Counted from the stretch's first letter, positions 53,904 through 63,719 are shown. The stretch is 64,000 nucleotides of DNA from an uncultured Lachnospiraceae bacterium (GCA_910586585.1 CAJUKA010000001.1:1-64000); one strand, 5' to 3'. Program-made: numbers and translations. Notes: generated by a model from the sequence alone, not told the origin.

Positions 53904-54386
53904 ATGATTAGACAAGCTAATAAACTAGATATTCCAAGGATAGCCGAGATTATTGTATTTGGAAAAAGGGTTGCATATAGATCTATATTTGAAAATGATT
54001 ATGTGTCATTTAATGAGTTGCAGGTTGTTCATTTGTATGAAGATTATAAAAATAATCCAGATAGATTAGATGGGATGCTGTTATATGATGATGGAATTGT
54101 CAAAGGGATAATCAATGGAAAGCCTATGGGTAATAAAACAATTGAGATTACGGATTTTTATGTTGAACCCTTTTTTGTGGGACAGGGAATAGGGACACTT
54201 TTGATAGAATATCTGATTGAGCAAGTAGGGAAAAAAGGAGTGCATAAAATAGTATTATGGGTTATAAAAGATAACGTGAAAGCTAGAAAGTTTTATGAAG
54301 CTCATGGATTTTGCAACAGTGGAAAAACATGCATAATAGAAGGTACTACAAAAGAGGATTGTTGCTATGAATATGTTTTTGAATAG
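53904..54386 (+). CDS. GNAT family N-acetyltransferase
   Basis: A 160-residue GNAT. It opens MIRQANKLDIPRIAEII, and has ITDFYVEPFFVGQGIGTLLIEYLIE, where V-G-Q-G-I-G is the acetyl-CoA loop, and NVKARKFYEAHGF at the end. The substrate is not predictable. ATG 53904 follows GAGGGGG about 11 bases upstream; the earlier ATG 53871 lacks one. It lies next to the tRNA in an accessory segment with the deaminase. Confidence 0.85.
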   Translation: MIRQANKLDIPRIAEIIVFGKRVAYRSIFENDYVSFNELQVVHLYEDYKNNPDRLDGMLLYDDGIVKGIINGKPMGNKTIEITDFYVEPFFVGQGIGTLLIEYLIEQVGKKGVHKIVLWVIKDNVKARKFYEAHGFCNSGKTCIIEGTTKEDCCYEYVFE

Positions 54387-54461
54387 GAGGATATTTATGT
54401 AGTGCAAAATTGCGGTTTGCAAGGAACTTGATACTCGGGATTTATTGAGGAGGGTAAAACG

Positions 54462-54854
54462 ATGGATAAAGAATGGGAAAGATTATATGAAGAAGCAATG
54501 AGTGTTTTGAACCCCCATGATGTTTCAAATAAAATGTGGGTAGGAAGTGTGGCATCTGCCGTACTCACAAAAAAAGGTAATATTTACAAGGGTATATGCA
54601 TTGACACAGATGGCTCTATAGGAATGTGTGCTGAAAGAAATGCTTTATCAACAATGCTTACATATGGCGAAAGCGAGATTAAAAAAGTGGTTTCAGTATA
54701 TAAAGATGGAAATATAATTCCATCTTGTGGTATTTGCAGAGAATTTATGATGCATTTAGGCGGAGATGTGGAAAATATTGAAATTCTATTGGATAAAGAA
54801 GGACGGACAATTAAATTGATTGATTTGATGCCCGAATATCCACGACATAAATAA
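54462..54854 (+). CDS. cytidine deaminase-like protein
   Basis: A 130-residue zinc deaminase. CAERNAL near residue 54 supplies the zinc Cys and catalytic Glu, and PSCGICREF near residue 88 the two remaining Cys ligands. The length fits homotetrameric cytidine deaminase (Cdd) or the blasticidin-S-deaminase branch. The substrate is cytidine, deoxycytidine or a modified nucleoside. AGGAGGG precedes ATG 54462. Confidence 0.88.
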   Translation: MDKEWERLYEEAMSVLNPHDVSNKMWVGSVASAVLTKKGNIYKGICIDTDGSIGMCAERNALSTMLTYGESEIKKVVSVYKDGNIIPSCGICREFMMHLGGDVENIEILLDKEGRTIKLIDLMPEYPRHK

Positions 54855-54931
54855 GTACCCGTTTATCGAGATGACATAAAACGTTTCAACACAAATATTT
54901 TAAGCAGTGGCAACATAAAGCGGCTCTAGTG

Positions 54932-55045
54932 TATAATCTAATCAGAAAGGTTGATCGGACACGAAGTTCCGATTTGCCCTCAGTAGAATTGACTTATAGA
55001 AATAAGCATCCTCACTTTAGGCGGTAGGGATGCTTATTTCTTTTT
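54932..55045 (+). ncRNA. predicted antisense RNA antitoxin
   Basis: A TATAAT (54932-54937) with a poor -35 is followed by about 105 bases containing ATCGGA/TCCGAT (near 54954-54973) and a strong terminator: GAAATAAGCATCC (54999-55011) pairs with GGATGCTTATTTC (55028-55040), then T5. It points toward the holin-like toxin gene and overlaps its last codons and 3' end, the geometry of TxpA/RatA-type antitoxins. Confidence 0.65.
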
Positions 55046-55114
55046 ATGATTGTCTATGTAAGACAGAGCCGCAAAAATAACAAGCAATAATGTCAAAACT
55101 TCCATCACGCTCAT
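55034..55114 (-). CDS. holin-like type I toxin peptide
   Basis: A 26-residue peptide beginning MSVMEVLTLLLVIF and ending DNHKKK: one hydrophobic helix and a basic tail, as in the putative holin-like toxin (Hol-Tox/TxpA-like) family, which damages the membrane when translated. ATG 55114 has GAGGG eight bases before it; ATG 55120 would add two residues but lies too near that site. A 16-base dyad AAGAACTAGAGTTCTT (near 55155-55170) in its leader could hide the ribosome site. Confidence 0.82.
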   Translation of the reverse strand: MSVMEVLTLLLVIFAALSYIDNHKKK

Positions 55115-55207
55115 GGGCATCACCCTCTTTCGTAAGACTAGAGGGCATCTAAAAGAACTAGAGTTCTTGAAAATCGCATCCTGCTTTCTGTTCAGTTATA
55201 CAATCCT

Positions 55208-55236
55208 ATAATAACACCAATACAAACATTTCTCAA
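55208..55236 (-). promoter_or_regulatory. toxin promoter
   Basis: On the minus strand TTGAGA (55236-55231) and TATTAT (55213-55208) are 17 bases apart. Transcripts would start near 55201 with an 87-base leader. Confidence 0.65.
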
Positions 55237-55240
55237 TTAA

Positions 55241-55515
55241 AAAATCAATTCAGTTATTATACAGTACAGATAGTGTACAAAAGTCCTATAATCCACACTG
55301 GCAGCGCTGCTTTCATCCCAGCAGTATGATGCATAGCGGAACTCTTGTCCAAGTTACGCTTGTGTTTCTTGAAAAATTAGCATATACTATAGTTTAAGAT
55401 TGTAAAAGATTATTCTAGTGCTCCATACAGTCTAATTTCTGGCTGGATGGAGCGCTAGGATAGATGGGAATATTATTTTTAGCAATATATGCAAAAAAGA
55501 AAGGATGGAATATCA
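55241..55515. other. intergenic region before the ABC transporter
   Basis: No gene seen. A possible plus-strand promoter is TTGTGT, 17 bases, TATACT (near 55349-55377). A stem TAGTGCTCCAT/ATGGAGCGCTA (about 55413-55458) with one mismatch sits downstream of it and may be an attenuator or leader hairpin. Confidence 0.45.
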
Positions 55516-57261
55516 TTGCTGAAAATCTTAAAAAAAATCAATATTTTGATGGACAAAAAGCAAAAGGGTGCTATGGCAAGGCTCTTGGTGATGATGATAA
55601 TATCGGCGGGACTTGAGACAGGCGCTATGATGATGGTAATGGCAGTAGTGCAGTTGATTGTTGATCCAGTCACGCTGGAACAGGGAGACACCTATCAAAA
55701 GATAAGTGAAATACTGCATTTGGAAAATACGGTACAGTTTTCTGTGCTTGCTATTTTGTTTTTGATTGGTTTGTATATTGCCAAAAACAGCTTTCAGTTT
55801 TTTTTACAGAGAAATTTGTATCGATTTGTATATACCAATCAGTTCAAAACAGCATCTAATCTGATGAAAAATTTTGTCAGTCGGGATTATGAATATTATC
55901 TGAATGCGGAAACCTCTGTTATACAAAGGAGTATCACTGCAGATGTCAGCAATATGTACGCATTGATTATGTCTGTACTGCAGATTGCGTCTGAGACGAT
56001 TGTTGCATTGTTTCTGGTGATTGCACTTGCAATTGAAGATCCTGTTATGACAGTGGTGATTGCAGTGCTTTTACTTGTGACGCTGATCGTAATTAAGAAC
56101 ATTATAAAACCGATTATGAACCGCACCGGAAAAGATAATCAGGACTACGGCGCATCAATGTTTGCATGGATATCCCAAACTGTACAGGGAATCAAAGAGA
56201 TCAAGGTTGCTGGACGTGAACAGTATTTTATCGGAGAGTACTGCAAAGTAGGAGAGGGCTATGTCAAAGCAATGGAGCGTTTTAGCCTTTTTAACAATAC
56301 GCCAAAGCTGCTGATTGAGACCGTTTGTATTGCAGGACTTTTGGGGTATATTATGGTGCTGGTGCTGATGGGCGTTGATGTGTCTGGTATGGTTTCTTTG
56401 TTTGCAGCATTTGGTATTGCAGCGATGCGGCTATTGCCTGCGGCAAGCCGGATTAATAATCAGATGACAAGCATGGCATTCAATGAACCCTTTTTCTTTA
56501 ATGTCAGTGATAATCTTGTCGAGGAAACAGATGAAGAACATACAGATCTTTCTTATGCAGTTGTTGCCAAAGAAAAACTGCCGGTTACAAGGGAGGTAAA
56601 GCTTTCTGGCATCACATATCATTATCCAAACTCCGATCAGTTGATTTTTGATCATGCAACCGTGTCGTTTCCGATTGGAAAGTCAATTGGGATTGTAGGA
56701 ACAAGCGGGGCGGGAAAAACAACAATTATTGATATTTTGCTGGGGCTATTGAAATTGCAGGACGGCAAAGTTTTGGCTGATGATGTGGACATTCAAAAAC
56801 ACTATAGAGAATGGCTTGCCAATGTAGGATATATTCCGCAGATGATTTTTCTTCTTGATGCAGACATTCGCAAAAATGTGGCATTTGGCGTTCCGGAGGA
56901 AGAAATTGATGACAAAAAACTTTGGTATGCACTTAAAGAAGCACAGCTTGATGAATTTGTTAAAACATTGCCTGAAGGAATTAATACTGGTATAGGAGAG
57001 CGGGGAATCCGGCTTTCTGGCGGACAGCGCCAACGAATCGGCATTGCAAGGGCGCTTTATAATGATCCAGAAGTATTGATTCTTGATGAGGCAACTTCGG
57101 CGCTTGACAATGAAACAGAGGCAGCGATTATGGAGTCTATCAACAGGCTGCATGGCAGGAAAACACTGATTATCATAGCGCACAGACTGCAGACAATAGA
57201 AAAGTGCGATATGGTATTTCGTGTAGAGGGCGGCAGTGTGAAAGAACAGCGTTCGCATTAG
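55516..57261 (+). CDS. ABC transporter, fused membrane and ATPase domains
   Basis: About 581 residues. Five or six membrane helices occupy residues about 20-320, followed by an ATPase with Walker A GTSGAGKTT near residue 400, signature LSGGQRQRIGIARAL and Walker B VLILDEATSALD, then the H-loop IIAHRL. Half-transporters of this type dimerise and export lipids, lipid-linked glycans or peptides. In this setting lipid-linked oligosaccharide flipping (PglK-like) is plausible. TTG 55516 has AAAGGATGG upstream; ATG 55489 has no ribosome site. Confidence 0.85.
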   Translation: MLKILKKINILMDKKQKGAMARLLVMMIISAGLETGAMMMVMAVVQLIVDPVTLEQGDTYQKISEILHLENTVQFSVLAILFLIGLYIAKNSFQFFLQRNLYRFVYTNQFKTASNLMKNFVSRDYEYYLNAETSVIQRSITADVSNMYALIMSVLQIASETIVALFLVIALAIEDPVMTVVIAVLLLVTLIVIKNIIKPIMNRTGKDNQDYGASMFAWISQTVQGIKEIKVAGREQYFIGEYCKVGEGYVKAMERFSLFNNTPKLLIETVCIAGLLGYIMVLVLMGVDVSGMVSLFAAFGIAAMRLLPAASRINNQMTSMAFNEPFFFNVSDNLVEETDEEHTDLSYAVVAKEKLPVTREVKLSGITYHYPNSDQLIFDHATVSFPIGKSIGIVGTSGAGKTTIIDILLGLLKLQDGKVLADDVDIQKHYREWLANVGYIPQMIFLLDADIRKNVAFGVPEEEIDDKKLWYALKEAQLDEFVKTLPEGINTGIGERGIRLSGGQRQRIGIARALYNDPEVLILDEATSALDNETEAAIMESINRLHGRKTLIIIAHRLQTIEKCDMVFRVEGGSVKEQRSH

Positions 57262-57328
57262 CTCCGGAAAACATTTGAGTTTTCCGGCGTATGTCATCGC
57301 ATAAACTGCTCTGGCATGGAGGATTCGT

Positions 57329-58354
57329 ATGAGTAGAAAGCTTAGCATTGTAGTACCGGTATATAATATGGCAGCAGACAATAAACTGCGGTTTTGCCTG
57401 GATTCGCTTGTGAATCAGACAATTGCAGATTATGAGATTATTGCGGTTGATGATGCATCAACAGATGAATCGTTTCAGATATTGAAGGAATATGAGTCAA
57501 AATACCCATGGAAATTTAAGGCGGTACAGTCTTTTGAGAACAAAAAGCAGGGTGGTGCGCGCAATAAGGGGATTGAACTTGCAAACAGCACTTGGATTGG
57601 CTTTGTGGATTCTGATGATTGGGTAGCGCTGGATATGTACGAAAAGCTGATAAAAAAAGCGGAGCGAACAGGTGCAGATGTGGTGGGGTGTGATTACTGC
57701 ATGACAACACAGCAAAGCATGCGGGTCGGGAAACTGATGCCCAATAATACAATGGATCAAACGGGTATATTAGATTGTGAAAAATACCGCAAACTTGTGA
57801 TGAATCCAGGAAGTATGGTTATCAAAGTATATCAGAAGTCTGTGATTGACAAAAATCATCTGAGATTTCCTGAAAAAACGTTTTATGAGGATAACTGTGC
57901 CGCTCCAATATGGATGCTTCATTTTGAACACTTTGAGAAGGTGGAGGAACCATTGTACTATTATTTTCAGCATGAGGCTTCCACTGTGCATGAAATCAGT
58001 ATGGAAAAATGCATGGCAAGATTATCTATGGGTGAAAAGCTTATCGAAGAAAGCCGCAGATATGGATTTTATAAGTTGTATCAGCCGGAATTTGAGTTTG
58101 CTTTTTCAAAGTTATATTATATGAATACGCTTTTTACGTATATGCTGGGCGTAAAAGAACCTAAACTTGCATTTCTTCGGGAAATGAAGGATGGCATACA
58201 ACAACGGTTTCCGGATTTTCAAAAAAATGGTTATTACCAGAATGCATTTGATAAAGAACAAAAGAAGCTTGCTGCGATACATATGAAGTCGCCGCTTTGT
58301 TTTTTGCTGTATTTTAAATTGTTATACTTTTACAGAGCATACAAGAAAAAGTAG
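57329..58354 (+). CDS. GT2 family glycosyltransferase
   Basis: A 341-residue protein with a GT-A domain: LSIVVPVYNMAADNKLRFCLD, IAVDDASTDESFQIL, KKQGGARNKGIELA and GFVDSDDWVALDMYEKLI with the DSDD metal site. The C-terminal 100 residues are helical and probably bind acceptor or membrane. GGAGG precedes ATG 57329. A perfect hairpin (CCGGAAAAC/GTTTTCCGG, about 57264-57287) lies in the gap after the transporter gene. Confidence 0.9.
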   Translation: MSRKLSIVVPVYNMAADNKLRFCLDSLVNQTIADYEIIAVDDASTDESFQILKEYESKYPWKFKAVQSFENKKQGGARNKGIELANSTWIGFVDSDDWVALDMYEKLIKKAERTGADVVGCDYCMTTQQSMRVGKLMPNNTMDQTGILDCEKYRKLVMNPGSMVIKVYQKSVIDKNHLRFPEKTFYEDNCAAPIWMLHFEHFEKVEEPLYYYFQHEASTVHEISMEKCMARLSMGEKLIEESRRYGFYKLYQPEFEFAFSKLYYMNTLFTYMLGVKEPKLAFLREMKDGIQQRFPDFQKNGYYQNAFDKEQKKLAAIHMKSPLCFLLYFKLLYFYRAYKKK

Positions 58355-58367
58355 TGTGGGGGATGGG

Positions 58368-59858
58368 ATGCAGTTTACATCATTTCAATTTATGGTATTT
58401 TTTCCGGCAGTGGTACTGTTGTTTTATATCATGCCGAAAAAACTGCGCCAGTTATGGCTTTTGCTGGCAAGCTACTATTTTTATATGGGGTGGAATGCAA
58501 AATATGCCATTTTGATATTTGCCTCCACAGGGATTACATATTTTTGTGCTGTATTTATGCAGCGCATTGATCAGGACGATACCAAGAAACGCAGAGCTGT
58601 ATTGATTGCAGGTCTGGTTCTAAATCTGGGGCTGCTGGTCTTTTTTAAGTATTTTTATTTTTTGCATGATACAATAGCCGCGATTCTTTCTGTTTTTGGC
58701 GTAAAGATAGGGGCTTCGCGTCTTGACATACTTCTTCCTGTTGGTATTTCATTCTATACCTTTCAGGCACTTGGATACCTGATTGATGTATACAGAAAAG
58801 ATGTTGAGGTGGAGAAAAATTTTATCAGATATGCATTGTTTGTATCGTTTTTTCCGCAGCTTGTCGCAGGACCAATCGAACGGAGCGGTCATTTGATTGG
58901 ACAGCTTGAAAAAATTTCACAGGAAAAATCTTGGAACTTTGATAAAATAACCAGAGGGCTTTTATTGATCCTTTGGGGCTTTTTTATGAAAATGGTGATT
59001 GCAGACAGGGCGGCGGTGTTGGTGAATCAGGTGTTTGGAATCTATTATATGTTCAATGGCCTGGCACTGACATTTGCGATTGTGCTGTTTGCGGTACAGA
59101 TTTATTGTGATTTTGCAAGCTATTCCGTGATTGCCACAGGAGCTGCCAAAATACTTGGCATTGAGCTTATGGCAAACTTTGAAGCGCCTTTTTTTTCGAG
59201 AAGCATCAGCGAGTTTTGGAGGCGCTGGCATGTGTCGCTTAGTTCTTGGTTTAGGGATTATCTGTATATACCATTGGGCGGAAGCTGGTGTTCGAAGCCT
59301 AGGAAGTATTTTAACAATATGGTGACATTTATCGTGAGTGGTTTATGGCATGGAGCGAGCTGGCACTATGTTATTTGGGGTGCGATTCAGGGCATATACA
59401 TTGTGATTGGGGATTTGCTGCGGCCATTCAAAAAATGGTTTACGTCCTTTTTTCATGTGCGTGTGAAAACGTTTGGATATCAGTTTTTTCAGGGATTGTG
59501 CACTTTTAGTCTGTTTGTGCTCTCATTGGTGTTTTTCAGAGCAGACACTGTAAAAGATGCACTTTATTATCTCTACAGAATTTTTACTACCTTTGATATA
59601 TGGTCGCTTTTTAATGAATCTATCTATGTTTTGGGGCTTGAAAAAAAGGAAATGAGTATCTTATGGGTTGGCATTTTGATTCTTTTGTTTGTCGATGCAT
59701 ACTATGCCAAAAAACAGGCTTTTTTTGATACGCTTGTCAAAGGTCAGTGCCTTGCAGTACAGTATGTGATTGTAGCAGTGCTGCTTGTGATGGTGATTGT
59801 ATTTGGTGTCTATGGAGAAGGCTATGATGCAACGCAGTTTATTTATTTTCAGTTTTAG
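58368..59858 (+). CDS. MBOAT family O-acyltransferase (AlgI/DltB-like)
   Basis: A 496-residue polytopic protein with about ten to twelve membrane helices. MBOAT signatures: RYALFVSFFPQLVAGPIERS, DFASYSVIATGAAKILGI, SISEFWRRWHVSLSSWFRDY, YIPLGGS and WHGASWHYVIWG with the catalytic His. These enzymes transfer acetyl or other acyl groups across the membrane to surface glycans. GGGGGA precedes ATG 58368. The next gene, an SGNH-like protein, is its likely extracytoplasmic partner, as AlgJ/AlgX are to AlgI. Confidence 0.93.
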   Translation: MQFTSFQFMVFFPAVVLLFYIMPKKLRQLWLLLASYYFYMGWNAKYAILIFASTGITYFCAVFMQRIDQDDTKKRRAVLIAGLVLNLGLLVFFKYFYFLHDTIAAILSVFGVKIGASRLDILLPVGISFYTFQALGYLIDVYRKDVEVEKNFIRYALFVSFFPQLVAGPIERSGHLIGQLEKISQEKSWNFDKITRGLLLILWGFFMKMVIADRAAVLVNQVFGIYYMFNGLALTFAIVLFAVQIYCDFASYSVIATGAAKILGIELMANFEAPFFSRSISEFWRRWHVSLSSWFRDYLYIPLGGSWCSKPRKYFNNMVTFIVSGLWHGASWHYVIWGAIQGIYIVIGDLLRPFKKWFTSFFHVRVKTFGYQFFQGLCTFSLFVLSLVFFRADTVKDALYYLYRIFTTFDIWSLFNESIYVLGLEKKEMSILWVGILILLFVDAYYAKKQAFFDTLVKGQCLAVQYVIVAVLLVMVIVFGVYGEGYDATQFIYFQF

Positions 59859-59884
59859 CGATGCAGAAAGGGATAGAAATAGAA

Positions 59885-61249
59885 ATGTCAAGAAAAACAG
59901 TGTTGTCAAGAATCGCGGCAGTTACAGCATTTGTGGTGTGGATAAGCATTGTGCTCTCTCTAACAGGAAAAATTGTCCGCGCAAAGTTTATTGGAGATTC
60001 CACAACGATTGTGAATGGGTTCTATGAGGAAAAGAAAAACGAGATTGATTTGATTGTGATTGGCAGCAGCAATAGTTTCTGTACGATTAATCCGCTTGTG
60101 CTGTATGAAGAATATGGGATCGCCGCTTATGATTTTGGAAGTTCTTCGCAGCCGATGAATATTTCGGTACTCTATTTAAAAGAGGCGTTGAAACGTCAAA
60201 AGCCCAAGGTGGTAGCCTTGGAAGTCAATATGATAATGGGTGACAGCATCAGCAGTGGGTATGAACCAGGGCTTCGTTGGGGATTTACCGACATTCCGCT
60301 TTCGGCTGACAAGCTAAAATGCATCTATCAGTCGGTGGGGGAGATAAATGCAGCGTATTGCTCCTATATTTTTCCGGTATTTCGCTATCATGACCGCTGG
60401 AAAGAGCTAAGCAAGACCGATTATACATATTTTTATCAGGATAAGACAAACTATACTAAGGGATATTTGGAAACGCAGTCTGTTGCCGAAATGGCGGTGG
60501 ATTTAAGTGATTTTGATTCGGAAGGTACGGCGTGGATTGAAGAAGAAAATCTGGCCTATCTTGATGAAATGGCAGAGCTGTGCCGCAAGAAGCAGGTGGA
60601 ACTGCTGTTGTTTAAGTCGCCCAAAGAGAACTGGCACCGTTATGAGACGGAGGCAGTCAGAGCATTAGCCCAGGAAAGAGAACTTTTGTTTTTGGATTAC
60701 AATGAACTCTACCATAATGGAGAATTGGAGCTGGATCTGGCAGCAGATTTTAGGGATGGACAGCATTTGAATGATTTTGGGGCCCAAAAAGTAAGTTCCC
60801 ATTTTGGCAGTTATTTGAAGACCATGTATGATATCCCCGATAAAAGAGGCGGGGAGAGAGCAAATTCATGGGATGTGGCAGTGGAGCGCAAAAACAGAAG
60901 CGGCTGGCAGGAATTTATGGGAGCTGCGACAGCTCAGGAATGTCTTTTGATGCTTCAGGAGGATAAGAATTATATACTGATTGTAACGGATGCGGGCACA
61001 GGAACTGGCAGTACGGTACAACAGTGGGTTTATCAGGATTGCAAGGTAGCGCGCAACATACAATGGAAGGAAAATGGCATCTGCCATATGAAAATAGGGA
61101 AGAGTGAGCTTGTACTGTCAAAGCTTGGCGGCGTTTACCAGATTTTGATAGATGGTGTGGAACACTATCAGCCAGGAAACAGATGGAATATTATTGTATA
61201 CGACAAGATTGTAGACGATATTGTAGCGAACCTTTTCTATCCGGAATAA
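59885..61249 (+). CDS. SGNH/AlgX-like extracytoplasmic protein, MBOAT partner
   Basis: A 454-residue protein with one N-terminal membrane anchor (residues about 12-33) and an outside domain. IDLIVIGSSNSFCTINP gives the nucleophile-like GSSNS block and DFRDGQHLNDFGAQK the Asp-x-x-His block of SGNH acyltransferases. The last 120 residues form a separate beta-rich region with LVLSKLGGVYQILIDGVEHY. It probably finishes transfer of the acyl group brought by the MBOAT protein to the glycan. ATG 59885 is preferred; ATG 59861 is possible. Confidence 0.8.
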   Translation: MSRKTVLSRIAAVTAFVVWISIVLSLTGKIVRAKFIGDSTTIVNGFYEEKKNEIDLIVIGSSNSFCTINPLVLYEEYGIAAYDFGSSSQPMNISVLYLKEALKRQKPKVVALEVNMIMGDSISSGYEPGLRWGFTDIPLSADKLKCIYQSVGEINAAYCSYIFPVFRYHDRWKELSKTDYTYFYQDKTNYTKGYLETQSVAEMAVDLSDFDSEGTAWIEEENLAYLDEMAELCRKKQVELLLFKSPKENWHRYETEAVRALAQERELLFLDYNELYHNGELELDLAADFRDGQHLNDFGAQKVSSHFGSYLKTMYDIPDKRGGERANSWDVAVERKNRSGWQEFMGAATAQECLLMLQEDKNYILIVTDAGTGTGSTVQQWVYQDCKVARNIQWKENGICHMKIGKSELVLSKLGGVYQILIDGVEHYQPGNRWNIIVYDKIVDDIVANLFYPE

Positions 61250-61388
61250 ATGGCTGAACTGTTACTTATGATATTTCTCAGGAAAACTTTTGCAAATGGA
61301 ATCTTTTGACGTATAAACAAAACTGTGATAAAATAAGTTTTGGAATTTTTTGGAAGGAAAAGACAGCTTAAGCATGGAGGAGCAATTT

Positions 61389-62384
61389 ATGATATTAGAT
61401 GATAAAACAATTTTGATTACAGGGGGGACAGGTTCTTTTGGAAGGTGTTTTGCAGAATATGTATTGACACATTACAGTCCCAAAAAGGTAATTATTTATT
61501 CGAGAGATGAATTTAAACAGTGGGTAATGGCGGACGAATTTGTAAAGTATAAGGACAAAATGCGGTTTTTTATTGGGGATGTGCGTGACTGTGAGCGTTT
61601 AAAGCGCGCGTTTGAAGGTGTGGATTATGTTATTCATGCAGCGGCATTGAAGCAGGTACCAGCATGTGAGTATAACCCAAATGAAGCGATTAAAACAAAT
61701 GTAAATGGTGCGCAGAATGTTATTGATGCAGCGCTGGATATGGGCGTGAAAAAAGTGGTAGCGTTGTCTACAGATAAGGCAGTAAATCCTGTGAATCTCT
61801 ATGGCGGCACCAAACTCGTATCAGATAAGCTGTTTATTGCTGCAAATGCTTACTGCGGCAACAAGGAACTGAGTTTTTCGATTGTCCGTTATGGGAATGT
61901 GGCGGGCAGCCGCGGTTCTATTATTCCATTGTTCCAGAAGTTGATCGAAGAAAAAGCAGATGCACTCACAATAACGGATTATCGAATGACACGCTTCTGG
62001 ATCAGCCTTACACAGGGAGTAGAGCTCGTTATCAAGGCATTAGAGGAAGCAAAAGGCGGAGAAACATTTATCAGCAAAATCCCATCTTTCAAGATCACAG
62101 ACCTTGCAGAGGCGATGGCGCCTGGTATGAAAACTGTAGAGGTTGGCATTCGTCCAGGAGAAAAGCTGCATGAGGTGATGGTGACAGAAGAGGATTCGAT
62201 GACAACTTATGAGTATGACAAGCATTTTATCATCTATCCGCAGATGTTCTGGCAGAATACAAAAAAACCGACACCAAGCGGCAAGAAGGTTGCGGAAGGA
62301 TTTCATTACTCATCTGGAAGCAATACAGAGTGGCTGAGTGTTGAGCAGCTTAGAGAGCGTTTAAAGACAGATTTGCATGACTGA
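61389..62384 (+). CDS. pseB: UDP-GlcNAc 4,6-dehydratase (inverting) PseB
   Basis: A 331-residue short-chain dehydrogenase that starts pseudaminic acid synthesis by dehydrating and C5-epimerising UDP-GlcNAc. Signatures: ILITGGTGSFGRCFAEY, YSRDEFKQWVMADEF, HAAALKQVPACEYNP, YGGTKLVSDKLF, RYGNVAGSRGSIIP and RMTRFWISL. GGAGG lies eight bases before ATG 61389; the in-frame ATG 61350 has no ribosome site. pseC follows. Confidence 0.95.
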   Translation: MILDDKTILITGGTGSFGRCFAEYVLTHYSPKKVIIYSRDEFKQWVMADEFVKYKDKMRFFIGDVRDCERLKRAFEGVDYVIHAAALKQVPACEYNPNEAIKTNVNGAQNVIDAALDMGVKKVVALSTDKAVNPVNLYGGTKLVSDKLFIAANAYCGNKELSFSIVRYGNVAGSRGSIIPLFQKLIEEKADALTITDYRMTRFWISLTQGVELVIKALEEAKGGETFISKIPSFKITDLAEAMAPGMKTVEVGIRPGEKLHEVMVTEEDSMTTYEYDKHFIIYPQMFWQNTKKPTPSGKKVAEGFHYSSGSNTEWLSVEQLRERLKTDLHD

Positions 62385-62488
62385 AGTACTTCTGACATCA
62401 AAGATTTGGATTGTACAGAGCATAAAACATTTGTTTCAAACAATCAGGGCTTTTATGATAAAGAACAGTCGTAGCACGGGGGATAAAT

Positions 62489-63682
62489 ATGGAAAAACCA
62501 GCAATTGCCGGAGGCACTCCGGTTCGAGATACAAAGTTAAATTATGGACATCAATATATTGATGAAGCTGATATCAAGGCTGTGACGCAGGTGCTTCAAA
62601 GTGAGTGTTTAACGTGCGGTCCCAAGGTGAATGAATTGGAGAAACGGCTCTGTGCGCTGACTGGGGCGAAATATGCGGTTGCATGCAGCAATGGAACAGC
62701 AGCGCTCCATATAGCGGCAATGGCGGCAGGACTAAAAAAGGGAGATGAGGTCATAACGACCCCTATCACCTTTGCGGCCTCTGCAAACTGTGCCTTGTAC
62801 TGCGAAGCCAGACCAGTGTTTGCAGATATTTATTCAGATACGTATAATATTGATCCCAAAAGTGTACGAGAAAAAATAACAGATCATACCAAAGCGGTTG
62901 TAGCGGTAGATTATACAGGACAGGCAGCGGAATTGGACGAGCTTCTTGCGCTGTGCCATGAAAAAGGAATTGTGTTGATAGAGGACGGCGCACATTCTAT
63001 TGGAACGAAATATAAAGGAAAATTTGTTGGAAGCATTGCAGATATGACAACCTTTAGTTTTCATCCGGTCAAGACTGTGACAGGCGGTGAGGGCGGCGCT
63101 GTGTTGACAAATCGTGAAGATTTATATCAGAAGCTTTTGCTATACCGCTCCCATGGTATCACGAAGAACCAAGCGTTTTTCGAACAGGAAAGTCATGGAC
63201 CGTGGTATCATGAGCAGATTGACTTGGGATTTAATTATAGGATTACAGATATTCAGTGTGCGCTTGTATTAAGCCAGCTAGATAAGTTGGAGCAGTTTTC
63301 TGCAAGGCGTAGAGAGATTGTAAAACGTTATAATGATGCGTTTATACAGATGCCAGAGCTATTTGTACAACGGGAGATTCCAGAGTCTGATACTACCAGA
63401 CATTTATATATTCTGCGCATCAACCCAGAACTGCTTACCATTGACCGAAAAGGATTTTTTGAAGCGATGGGAGCAGAAAATATATGCTGCAATGTACATT
63501 ATATTCCTGTGTACTATCATCCATATTATCAGAAGCTTGGGTATCGGCCTGGGCTTTGTCCCAATGCGGAGAAGCTGTATCAGGAGATGATGAGCCTGCC
63601 GCTTTATTATTCCTTGACAGACAAGGATGTAGATGATGTTATTATGGCAGTCAAAAAGATTGTGACCTATTATAAAAAATGA
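62489..63682 (+). CDS. pseC: PseC aminotransferase
   Basis: A 397-residue DegT/DnrJ/EryC1-type PLP enzyme that aminates C4 of the PseB product. It has the PLP Lys in FHPVKTVTGGEGGA near residue 194, AVACSNGTAALHIAAMA, TTPITFAASANCALY, VAVDYTGQAAEL and YRITDIQCALVLSQL. The start MEKPAIAGGTPVRDTKLNYG agrees with PseC. GGGGG lies before ATG 62489. A terminator follows, then pseF. Confidence 0.95.
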   Translation: MEKPAIAGGTPVRDTKLNYGHQYIDEADIKAVTQVLQSECLTCGPKVNELEKRLCALTGAKYAVACSNGTAALHIAAMAAGLKKGDEVITTPITFAASANCALYCEARPVFADIYSDTYNIDPKSVREKITDHTKAVVAVDYTGQAAELDELLALCHEKGIVLIEDGAHSIGTKYKGKFVGSIADMTTFSFHPVKTVTGGEGGAVLTNREDLYQKLLLYRSHGITKNQAFFEQESHGPWYHEQIDLGFNYRITDIQCALVLSQLDKLEQFSARRREIVKRYNDAFIQMPELFVQREIPESDTTRHLYILRINPELLTIDRKGFFEAMGAENICCNVHYIPVYYHPYYQKLGYRPGLCPNAEKLYQEMMSLPLYYSLTDKDVDDVIMAVKKIVTYYKK

Positions 63683-63690
63683 TGATTTTG

Positions 63691-63719
63691 AGCCTGGTTT
63701 CTGGTAATCCAGGCTTTTT
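63691..63719 (+). terminator. terminator after pseC
   Basis: AGCCTGG (63691-63697) pairs with CCAGGCT (63709-63715), followed by T5. It lies between pseC and pseF, so partial read-through or a separate promoter is needed for pseF. Confidence 0.75.

Noticed and set aside
54387..54461. Short ATG-TAG frame between the GNAT and deaminase genes
   Set aside because: ATG is followed directly by TAG; it has no product.
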